A DNA stretch of 9,293 nt from Betaproteobacteria bacterium UBA931 (GTDB taxonomy: Bacteria > Pseudomonadota > Gammaproteobacteria > Burkholderiales > Casimicrobiaceae). A program made the translations under genes and the position numbers. Below, piece by piece: positions 1 through 5,849 of this stretch (position 1 is its first letter; each line of letters opens with the position of its first letter). The stretch spans positions 27,901 through 37,193 of the forward strand of contig DBDN01000002.1 in the NCBI GenBank assembly GCA_002293615.1, in the 5' to 3' direction. Under the pieces are notes generated by a model. The model had not been told where the DNA came from, searched no databases, and saw only the letters and a list, made by a program, of their open reading frames with translations.

Positions 1-1675
1 GGGTTTGCCCTGGAGCCGGGTGCGCAAAGGTGATCGGCAAGTCATCATTAACAGCCAGAAAGTCACGATTACCGAACGTGACGAAGCGCAAGGCCTGATC
101 GCTCAGCGCGATTTTGGCGGTACGAAAAAATGGCGTACCTGTTATGTTTCTGATGGTACCGGCCATGCCATGCTCTATACCGCAAGCGATCGCGCGATTG
201 CCGAGGGGATAGATGTACACGAGCGCAAGGAAGCTATTTCGCTGATTCACGATGGTCATCGTTGCTACGGCGCGGTGGTACGCGATCTGATTACCGGCGA
301 GCTTAGCGTTTATCTTGCCAAGGCGACGGCCTTAGCGACGGGTGGTGCGGGCAAGGTATATCGCGTGACGACAAACGCGATTATTTGCGAGGGCATCGGT
401 CACGCGTTGGCGCTTGAAACCGGCGTTGCCTGTTTGGGCAATATGGAAGCGGTACAGTTTCATCCGACCGGTATTGTGCCGCTCGGTATTTTGGTGACCG
501 AAGGTTGCCGTGGTGACGGTGGTTTGCTGCGCGACGTTGACGGTCATCGTTTCATGCCGGATTACGAGCCGGAGAAAAAAGAACTGGCGTCGCGTGACGT
601 GGTATCGCGGCGAATGGAGGAACACATTCGCAAAGGTAAAGGCGTTAAATCACGCTTTGGCGAACATCTCTGGCTTGATATTACATTGCTTGGCCGCCAT
701 CACATTGAGCATAACCTGCGCGAAGTCAAAGAGATCTGCGAAAGCTTCATGGGTATTGATCCGGCAGAGAAATGGATTCCGGTCCGTCCTGCGCATCACT
801 ACACCATGGGTGGTGTGCGCACCAATCATACGGGTGAGTCACAGCAGTTGAAAGGCTTGTTTGCGGCAGGTGAAGCGGCGTGCTGGGATATGCACGGCTT
901 TAATCGTCTGGGCGGAAATTCAGTGGCCGAGACGGTGGTTGCCGGCATGATTGTCGGTGAATTTATTTCTGATTTCTGCGACAAGAAAGAGAACGATATC
1001 GATATTCCGATGAGCCTCGCGCAGCAGTTTTATGATAGCGAAAAGGCAAAATTGGGTTCGCTGTTGAATAGCGCCGGCAAGGAAAACGCGTTCAAGCTGA
1101 ATACCGAAATGCAGGAAATCATGACCAGTTCGGTCGGTATTTTCCGTAACGGGGATGCGCTTGCGGAAGGCGTCAAACATTTGCAAGATTTGCTGAAGCG
1201 CAGCCGCAATATCGGTTTGACCAGCAAAGTGCCGGGCGTCAATCCGGAACTGGTGATGGCGTATCGTGTGCAGAAGATGCTCAAAGTGGCTTTGGCGATC
1301 GCATACGGCGCGCAGAACAGGACGGAAAGCCGCGGCGCACATTTCCGCGAAGATTATCCGCATCGTAATGATCAGGAATGGTTGAAGCGGACATTGGCGT
1401 TTTGGCGCGATGGCGCGGATCTTCCCGAGCTTCAGTATGAAACGCTTGACGTCATGAAAATGGAGCTCCCTCCGGGTTGGCGCGGTTATGGCGCGAAAGA
1501 TTATATCGACCATCCCGATACGGCGAAGCGTCAGGCGGAAATTGACGAGATTCGCAAGCAAATGGAGGGCAGCGATCGTTTCGCTGTTCAGGACAAGATT
1601 ATGCCGTTCAGAGATAAATTGCCCGCGTCTTTGCGTGGCCGCAACGAACGTCTCGATGAACCTTTGAATGGATGA
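1..1675 (+). CDS. frdA: Fumarate reductase flavoprotein subunit, 5' partial
   Basis: This is the catalytic subunit of quinol:fumarate reductase, which reduces fumarate to succinate on the cytoplasmic face of the membrane in anaerobic respiration. The frame is open from the window edge (first full codon at base 2), so there is no true start here. About 100 N-terminal residues are missing, including the expected FAD-binding dinucleotide fold and the FAD-linking histidine. Counting from base 5, the active-site set of the family is visible: HPTG with His153, TEGCRGDGG from 165, the proton-shuttle arginine in ASRDVV (Arg197), HHYTMGG with His264/265, and HGFNRLGGNS with Arg301. ESRGAHFREDYPHR near 441-454 is the conserved C-terminal domain motif. 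The text FGGTKKWRTCY and the overall wording match the Wolinella-type (cytochrome b-anchored) FrdA rather than E. coli FrdA; that comparison is from memory. The 556 visible residues plus the missing part fit the usual length of about 655-660. Succinate dehydrogenase SdhA is the main alternative. Confidence 0.95.
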   Translation, partial: GLPWSRVRKGDRQVIINSQKVTITERDEAQGLIAQRDFGGTKKWRTCYVSDGTGHAMLYTASDRAIAEGIDVHERKEAISLIHDGHRCYGAVVRDLITGELSVYLAKATALATGGAGKVYRVTTNAIICEGIGHALALETGVACLGNMEAVQFHPTGIVPLGILVTEGCRGDGGLLRDVDGHRFMPDYEPEKKELASRDVVSRRMEEHIRKGKGVKSRFGEHLWLDITLLGRHHIEHNLREVKEICESFMGIDPAEKWIPVRPAHHYTMGGVRTNHTGESQQLKGLFAAGEAACWDMHGFNRLGGNSVAETVVAGMIVGEFISDFCDKKENDIDIPMSLAQQFYDSEKAKLGSLLNSAGKENAFKLNTEMQEIMTSSVGIFRNGDALAEGVKHLQDLLKRSRNIGLTSKVPGVNPELVMAYRVQKMLKVALAIAYGAQNRTESRGAHFREDYPHRNDQEWLKRTLAFWRDGADLPELQYETLDVMKMELPPGWRGYGAKDYIDHPDTAKRQAEIDEIRKQMEGSDRFAVQDKIMPFRDKLPASLRGRNERLDEPLNG

Positions 1676-2451
1676 GCAAGATAATGAGTGAAACACAAAA
1701 AACTGCCGCGCCGGGCGGGCAAACCCGGCACAGAATGTTGACGTTCCATATCCTTCGTTATAACCCGCAGGATCCGGACAGTAAGCCGCATATGCAGTCT
1801 TATCAGCTTGAGGAAGCCGAAGGGATGACGTTGTTTTTGGCGTTGAGTGAAATTCGCGAACATCAGGATCCAACGCTGCAATACGATTTCGTTTGTCGCG
1901 CCGGCATTTGCGGAAGTTGCTCGATGTTGATCAATGGCCGCCCCGGTCTGGCGTGCCGCACGTTGACCAAAGATCTGGGCACGGAAATTACTTTGGCGCC
2001 GCTGCCGGTATTTGAACTGATTGGCGATCTTTCGGTGAATACCGGCAAATGGATGCGCGGTATGAGTGAGCGTCTGGAGACTTGGGTGCATACCAAGGAG
2101 CAGGAGCTCAATCTGGACAAGGCGGAAGAGCGCATGGATCCTGATTTGGCGGAAAGCATTTATGAGCTGGATCGCTGCGTTGAATGCGGCTCCTGCGTGG
2201 CGGCTTGCGGAACGGCGCAAATGCGCAATGACTTTGTCGGCGCTGTCGGCATGAACAAGGTCGCGCGCTTCAAGCTTGATCCCCGCGATACGCGAACCGA
2301 CGACGATTTTTACGAGCTCGTGGGTGACGACAGCGGCGTGTTCGGCTGTATGTCGTTGTTGGGTTGCCATGATGTTTGCCCCAAAGAGTTGCCGTTGCAA
2401 ACGCAAATAGCGTTCTTGCGGCGGAAAATGATTTCCGTTGGTTTGAAGTAA
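1672..2451 (+). CDS. frdB: Fumarate reductase iron-sulfur subunit
   Basis: This subunit carries electrons from the membrane quinol site to the flavin in FrdA. All cluster ligands are present in the 259-residue product. The [2Fe-2S] set is Cys75, Cys80, Cys83 and Cys95 (CRAGICGSC, then LAC). The [4Fe-4S] set is Cys169, Cys172, Cys175 and Cys236 (CVECGSC ... CP). The [3Fe-4S] set is Cys179, Cys226 and Cys232. Assignment to clusters follows the family pattern. The start ATG overlaps the frdA stop as ATGA, which implies translational coupling. An in-frame ATG at 1684 is an alternative start, and neither has a strong ribosome-binding site. The protein has about 19 residues before the beta-grasp domain (RMLTFHILRY), more than I recall for the Wolinella subunit of about 239 residues. 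FGCMSLLGCHDVCPKELPLQ is typical of Wolinella-type FrdB. No anchor gene follows, unlike E. coli frdABCD. Confidence 0.95.
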   Translation: MSKIMSETQKTAAPGGQTRHRMLTFHILRYNPQDPDSKPHMQSYQLEEAEGMTLFLALSEIREHQDPTLQYDFVCRAGICGSCSMLINGRPGLACRTLTKDLGTEITLAPLPVFELIGDLSVNTGKWMRGMSERLETWVHTKEQELNLDKAEERMDPDLAESIYELDRCVECGSCVAACGTAQMRNDFVGAVGMNKVARFKLDPRDTRTDDDFYELVGDDSGVFGCMSLLGCHDVCPKELPLQTQIAFLRRKMISVGLK

Positions 2452-2770
2452 TCGAGAAGAGCCGGGGAAGATGGTAAATTTTCCCAGCGATTTAAAAAGT
2501 CGACTTAAGCAATGAACAGGAACATGCTTGCTAATCATCTTTATGAAGTAGTTGGCGTAGAGAGGTTTCAGGCGAACCGCTATCGTTTGGTAGCGGCTGT
2601 TCATCATTCAATAACAGCAATCGGGTTATCAGTAAAACCGCTTCTTTCCGGAGAAAGAAGCGGTTTTTTTATTTTATAAATCAATATAGTAGAAAATTTT
2701 TCCGGAGTTCTATTAAAGAACAGCCGGGAATTGAAAGCAACAGTAAAACCATGACGAAAGCGAGGGCAAA
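2452..2770. other. frdB-aspA intergenic region
   Basis: This gap of 319 bases has no supported gene. It contains, in order, a CCGCTA/TAGCGG inverted repeat (2577-2582 and 2591-2596), a GCTGTT/AACAGC inverted repeat (2596-2601 and 2613-2618), and a strong intrinsic terminator (2634-2670). An AT-rich stretch and the GAGGG ribosome-binding site of aspA at 2762-2766 follow. The terminator separates frdAB from aspA, so a promoter for aspA should lie in about 2671-2760. The hexamer TATAGT at 2686-2691 resembles a -10 box, but no good -35 box stands in front of it. No FNR-like TTGAT-N4-ATCAA site was found. Confidence 0.7.
2634..2675 (+). terminator. Rho-independent terminator of frdAB
   Basis: A perfect 15-bp stem (2634-2648 paired with 2653-2667), AAAACCGCTTCTTTC and its complement, encloses the 4-base loop CGGA. 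A run of T (2664-2670, then ATTTT) follows. It lies 182 bases after the frdB stop and 95 bases before the aspA start, so it most likely ends the frd transcript and separates aspA-dcuA from it. Confidence 0.92.
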
Positions 2771-4171
2771 ATGAGTCGTATTGAAAAGGATTTTTTGGGT
2801 GAGCGTGAATTGCCTGATGATGTGTACTATGGCGTCCAGACCTTACGAGGAAAAGAAAACTTCCATATTACCGGTTTACAGGTATCACGCGAGCCTTGTT
2901 TGGTCAAAGCGTTTGCTTATGTGAAAAAAGCGGCGGCAATGGCAAACCGTGATTGCGGTGTGCTTGATAGGACTACCGCGGAAGCTATTATCAGTGCGTG
3001 CGACCGGTTGATTGAGGGTAAATTTCTCGATCAGTTTGTGACCGATCTCATTCAAGGCGGCGCGGGAACCTCCATGAACATGAACGTTAATGAGGTCGTT
3101 GCCAATGTGGCGCTGGAAATTCTCGGTAAGCCAAAAGGCGATTACACGACCGTCAGCCCAAACGATCATGTGAATTGCTCCCAATCAACCAACGACGCTT
3201 ACCCGACGGCTTTTAAGCTGGCATTGCTGATGCGCATGAAAGAATACACGCAAACACTGGTTGCTTTACAGCAGGCGTTTTTTGCAAAAGCCAAAGAGTT
3301 CGATACCGTCCTGAAAATGGGGCGGACTCATTTACAGGATGCGGTGCCGATGTCGCTGGGTTCCGAGTTTCATGGCTTTGGCACCACGATCGGCAAAGAA
3401 ATTACCCGCATTGAAGACGCATGCAATATGTTGCGCGAAATCAACCTTGGCGCTACGGCAATCGGTACTTCGGTGAATACGCCGGAAGGTTATCCGCAGA
3501 AAGCTACGCAACACTTGGGCGATATTACCGGTATTGCTTTTACGCTTTCCAAAGATTTGATTGAGGCCACCTCGGACACGAGCGATTATGTATTGTTGTC
3601 TGGCGTGCTCAAGCGTACTGCCGTAAAGCTCACGAAGATCTGTAACGATCTGCGCATGCTGGCGTCCGGTCCGCGTTGCGGGTTCAATGAAATCAATTTA
3701 CCGCAATTGCAGCCGGGTTCGTCGATTATGCCGGGCAAGGTAAATCCGGTGATTCCGGAAGTCGTTAACCAGACCGGCTTTTTTGTAATCGGCATGGACC
3801 TGACCGTTACGCTTGCCGCTTCCGCCGGACAATTGCAGTTAAACGTGATGGAGCCGGTAATCGGCTTTGCGTTATTCAGCTCCATCAGCGCCATGCAAAA
3901 TGCCGTGAAAAGCTTGACCGAGCAGTGCGTCAAAGGGATTACCGCCAATGCGGAACGCACCGAAGCGTTGGTGATGAATTCTCTCGGAATCGTTACGCAA
4001 TTGAGCCCAATTTTGGGATATAAGCAATGCGCAGAAATTGCGCGCGAAGGGTATCTGCAAAATAAATCGCTTCACGATATCGTTGTCAAAGAGAGAAAAC
4101 TGATCTCGCAAGAGAAGTGGGACGAAGTGTTTTCATTTGAAAACCTGATTCATCCGCACTTTATTAAATAA
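2771..4171 (+). CDS. aspA: Aspartate ammonia-lyase (aspartase)
   Basis: This enzyme deaminates L-aspartate to fumarate and ammonia, feeding fumarate to the reductase encoded just upstream. It belongs to the fumarase/aspartase superfamily; the 466-residue length and homotetrameric fold are usual for the family. Visible signatures are GGAGTSMNMN (96-105), STNDAYPT (139-146), GRTHLQD (185-191), LGATAIGT (226-233), and the flexible serine loop GSSIMPGKVN (316-325), which supplies the general-base serine. AspA rather than fumarase FumC is indicated by NEINLPQLQ before the loop, LNVMEPVIG after it, and LGATAIGT where fumarases have a GGTAVGTG-type sequence. The loop has Gly (MPGK) where E. coli AspA, as I recall it, has Ala, and His187 where E. 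coli has Gln; Bacillus aspartases share both. The start is supported by GAGGG at 2762-2766. dcuA follows after 16 bases, so the two are probably one operon. Confidence 0.93.
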   Translation: MSRIEKDFLGERELPDDVYYGVQTLRGKENFHITGLQVSREPCLVKAFAYVKKAAAMANRDCGVLDRTTAEAIISACDRLIEGKFLDQFVTDLIQGGAGTSMNMNVNEVVANVALEILGKPKGDYTTVSPNDHVNCSQSTNDAYPTAFKLALLMRMKEYTQTLVALQQAFFAKAKEFDTVLKMGRTHLQDAVPMSLGSEFHGFGTTIGKEITRIEDACNMLREINLGATAIGTSVNTPEGYPQKATQHLGDITGIAFTLSKDLIEATSDTSDYVLLSGVLKRTAVKLTKICNDLRMLASGPRCGFNEINLPQLQPGSSIMPGKVNPVIPEVVNQTGFFVIGMDLTVTLAASAGQLQLNVMEPVIGFALFSSISAMQNAVKSLTEQCVKGITANAERTEALVMNSLGIVTQLSPILGYKQCAEIAREGYLQNKSLHDIVVKERKLISQEKWDEVFSFENLIHPHFIK

Positions 4172-4187
4172 TAGGAAGGGGTTTGAT

Positions 4188-5504
4188 ATGGACGTAGCAA
4201 TGGTTGTGCTGCAACTGGCAATTGTTCTGGTAGCGATTTTTTTTGGCGCCCGGCTGGGCAGCATTGGTATCGGCTATGCGGGCGGTTTAGGGGTTTTGGC
4301 GTTGGCGCTTATCGGCGTCAAGCCGGGCACTATTCCGATAGACGTCATTCTGATCATCATGTCGGTGATCGCCGCGATTGGCGCGATGCAAGTAGCAGGC
4401 GGTGTGGATTATCTCGTGGTGCTCACGGAAAGGCTTTTGCGAAAACATCCGAAGTACATTACGTACTTGGCGCCGGTTGTGACGTATTTCATGACGATTA
4501 TGGCGGGTACCGGGCATACGGCATTTTCGACGCTGCCGGTTATCGCTGAGGTGGCGAAAGAGCAGGGGGTTCGCCCATCGCGGCCGTTATCGATTGCGGT
4601 AGTCGGCTCGCAGATCGCGATTACCGCTTCGCCGATCTCGGCGGCGGTGGTTTTCTTTTCCGGCGTCATGGAGCCGTTGGGCGTAGGTTATCTTGAAATT
4701 CTTGCTATTTGCTTGCCGACGACATTCCTGGCCGTGATGTTGACCGCAGTGGTGACCAATCGCCTTGGTTGCGAACTCAAGGACGATCCGGTGTATCAGG
4801 AGCGCCTGGCGAAAGGTTTGATCAAAATGCGTGGCGTCAGCAATATCGAGATTCTCCCCGGCGCGAAGCGGTCGGTGCTGATTTTTGTGATTGCGGTCGT
4901 TGCCGTGATGCTGTACGCGACATTAATCAGCGATAAGGTCGGACTGATCGCCAAGGAAAATATCGTTCTTTCCCGCGACAATGCGATCATCAGCTTCATG
5001 TTGACGACGGCTGCGCTTATTGCCTTTAGTTGCAAGATTGAATGCAGCAATGTTTTAAGCGCGTCTACATTCAAATCCGGGATGAGCGCCTGCGTGTGTA
5101 TTCTTGGTGTTGCCTGGTTGGGCACAACATTCGTCAGTGCGCACGAAGCGGGTATCAAGGAATTGGCGGGCGGTGATCTGCAAACGCAACCGTGGTTGCT
5201 GGCGGTAACGCTGTTCTTTGTTTCCATGCTGCTTTATTCGCAAGCCGCGGCAACCCGAGCGTTGATGCCTCTGGCGATTACCGTCGGCGCTGCTCCGGTG
5301 ACGTTGGTCGCCTCATTTGCCGCAGTTTCGGCATTATTTGTGCTACCGACTTACCCGACTTTGTTGGCGGCGGTGGAAATGGACGATACCGGTTCAACGC
5401 GTATCGGTAAATATGTGTTTAATCATCCATTCCTGATCCCGGGTATGCTGGCGATTGCGCTGGCGGTATTTTTTGGCTTTATTTTTGCGGGCATTGTTTT
5501 ATAG
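4188..5504 (+). CDS. dcuA: Anaerobic C4-dicarboxylate transporter DcuA
   Basis: This inner-membrane carrier takes up aspartate, fumarate or malate and exchanges them for succinate during fumarate respiration. The 438-residue product is hydrophobic throughout, with many membrane segments and a more polar stretch around residues 195-228. Conserved blocks of the Dcu family are FFGARLGSIGIGYAGGLGV (18-36), MAGTGHTAFSTLPVIAEVAKEQ (from 105), ITASPISAAVV (145-155), SGMSACVCILGVAWLG (297-312), SQAAATRALMP (351-361), LPTYPT (386-391) and FNHPF (411-415). Wording such as QVAGGVDYL and EVAKEQGV matches DcuA more closely than DcuB. It lies directly after aspA behind a strong ribosome-binding site AGGAAGGGG (4173-4181), six bases before the ATG. 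AspA-DcuA pairing is also known in E. coli, which supports co-function in aspartate-dependent fumarate supply. A terminator follows within 15 bases. Confidence 0.95.
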   Translation: MDVAMVVLQLAIVLVAIFFGARLGSIGIGYAGGLGVLALALIGVKPGTIPIDVILIIMSVIAAIGAMQVAGGVDYLVVLTERLLRKHPKYITYLAPVVTYFMTIMAGTGHTAFSTLPVIAEVAKEQGVRPSRPLSIAVVGSQIAITASPISAAVVFFSGVMEPLGVGYLEILAICLPTTFLAVMLTAVVTNRLGCELKDDPVYQERLAKGLIKMRGVSNIEILPGAKRSVLIFVIAVVAVMLYATLISDKVGLIAKENIVLSRDNAIISFMLTTAALIAFSCKIECSNVLSASTFKSGMSACVCILGVAWLGTTFVSAHEAGIKELAGGDLQTQPWLLAVTLFFVSMLLYSQAAATRALMPLAITVGAAPVTLVASFAAVSALFVLPTYPTLLAAVEMDDTGSTRIGKYVFNHPFLIPGMLAIALAVFFGFIFAGIVL

Positions 5505-5518
5505 ATATAAAAAAACGT

Positions 5519-5550
5519 ACAAAAAGGGTGCTTTCGAGCACCCTTTTTGT
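5519..5550 (+). terminator. Terminator after dcuA, possibly bidirectional
   Basis: A perfect 14-bp stem (5519-5532 with 5537-5550), core AAAAAGGGTGCT/AGCACCCTTTTT, carries a TTCG loop. It begins 15 bases after the dcuA stop. On the plus strand the stem ends in TTTTTGTTG. On the minus strand the same stem ends in TTTTTGTACG and then a run of seven T (complement of A at 5509-5515), so it could also stop transcripts entering from the symporter side. Confidence 0.9.
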
Positions 5551-5586
5551 TGATAAAGCGATAACATGATTACGCACATATCATTT

Positions 5587-5781
5587 TCAGCACACAGTTA
5601 AGATACCAAACCATACGGCAAGGATTTTTTTCTTTCTGGTTTTTGATCGTATCGTAATAAAACGCTGATCGATCAATATGTTAGAGAATATCGAAAAAGC
5701 CGTCACAGTCAGCCGCAGTGAACTATTTTGCTGTGTTACAAAAGGTGTGGCGGCGATAAATATTGTTAAAATCCCTGCCAT
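5587..5781 (-). CDS. Candidate small hydrophobic protein, 64 aa (doubtful)
   Basis: I do not recognise this reading frame. It starts at an ATG whose complement is at 5779-5781, preceded six bases away by AAGGA (complement of 5788-5792), a good ribosome-binding site. The product begins with a hydrophobic stretch (MAGILTIFIAATPFV), has a basic middle (RSKTRKKK) and ends with a second hydrophobic piece (ILAVWFGILTVC), so a tiny membrane protein is conceivable. It is convergent with dcuA and divergent from the symporter gene, and the bidirectional hairpin at 5519-5550 would terminate it. Against it are AT-rich codon use with several ATA plus AGA and CGA codons, unlike its neighbours, the absence of a visible promoter, and no known relative. 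It may be chance. Confidence 0.2.
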   Translation of the reverse strand: MAGILTIFIAATPFVTQQNSSLRLTVTAFSIFSNILIDQRFITIRSKTRKKKILAVWFGILTVC

Positions 5782-5798
5782 GAAGTATCCTTTTCCGC

Positions 5799-5824
5799 TC
5801 ATTACGCAGGTTTTTGCGTAATGA
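5799..5824. promoter_or_regulatory. 10-bp inverted repeat upstream of the symporter gene
   Basis: TCATTACGCA (5799-5808) and TGCGTAATGA (5815-5824) are perfect complements around the 6-base spacer GGTTTT. The repeat ends 13 bases before the AGGAG ribosome-binding site. As DNA it could be an operator for a dimeric regulator; as RNA it would form a hairpin in the 5' leader. The half-site ATTACGCA also occurs at 5569-5576. The sequence is directly visible, but the function is inferred. Confidence 0.5.
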
Positions 5825-5836
5825 CATTCCACGATT

Positions 5837-5841
5837 AGGAG
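5837..5841 (+). promoter_or_regulatory. Ribosome-binding site of the symporter gene
   Basis: AGGAG lies eight bases before the ATG at 5850, which is ideal spacing. It decides the start: the frame is open further upstream to a TTG at 5814, but that codon has no ribosome-binding site and falls inside the inverted repeat. Confidence 0.85.
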
Positions 5842-5849
5842 AAAAGCTT

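Larger units (their letters stand above)
5551..5849. other. dcuA-symporter intergenic region
   Basis: About 300 bases lie between the dcuA terminator and the symporter start. Visible contents are an ATTACGCA motif (5569-5576), a weak small minus-strand reading frame (5587-5781), the palindrome TGATCGATCA (about 5668-5677), and a perfect 10-bp inverted repeat at 5799-5824 containing the same ATTACGCA motif. The ribosome-binding site of the symporter gene is at 5837-5841. The promoter must lie here because the preceding unit is terminated. TAAAAT at 5769-5774 resembles a -10 box but has no convincing -35 partner. Confidence 0.6.

Noticed and set aside
920..1873. Long minus-strand open frame (317 codons) opposite frdA and frdB
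   Set aside because: It lies fully antisense to two genes with intact catalytic motifs, has a composition typical of a shadow frame (rich in Arg, His, Phe), and shows no recognisable domain.
1588..2607. Long minus-strand open frame (339 codons) opposite frdB
   Set aside because: Antisense to frdB with all cluster cysteines in frame on the plus strand; no domain and no ribosome-binding site.
2512..2679. Plus-strand frame of 55 codons between frdB and aspA
   Set aside because: No ribosome-binding site, and its last codons run through both arms and the T-run of the terminator, so it is probably chance.
2771..4171. Class II fumarase (fumC) as the identity of this gene
   Set aside because: The GSSIMPGKVN loop is shared by both enzymes, but NEINLPQLQ, LGATAIGT and LNVMEPVIG are aspartase-type, and the dcuA neighbour fits aspA.
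5814..5849. Upstream extension of the symporter gene to a TTG codon
   Set aside because: No ribosome-binding site before the TTG, the segment overlaps the inverted repeat, and the ATG at 5850 has an ideal AGGAG.
5551..5849. FNR or CRP sites upstream of the symporter gene
   Set aside because: TGATCGATCA and TTGAT-like pieces occur, but the half-site spacing does not fit TTGAT-N4-ATCAA or TGTGA-N6-TCACA.
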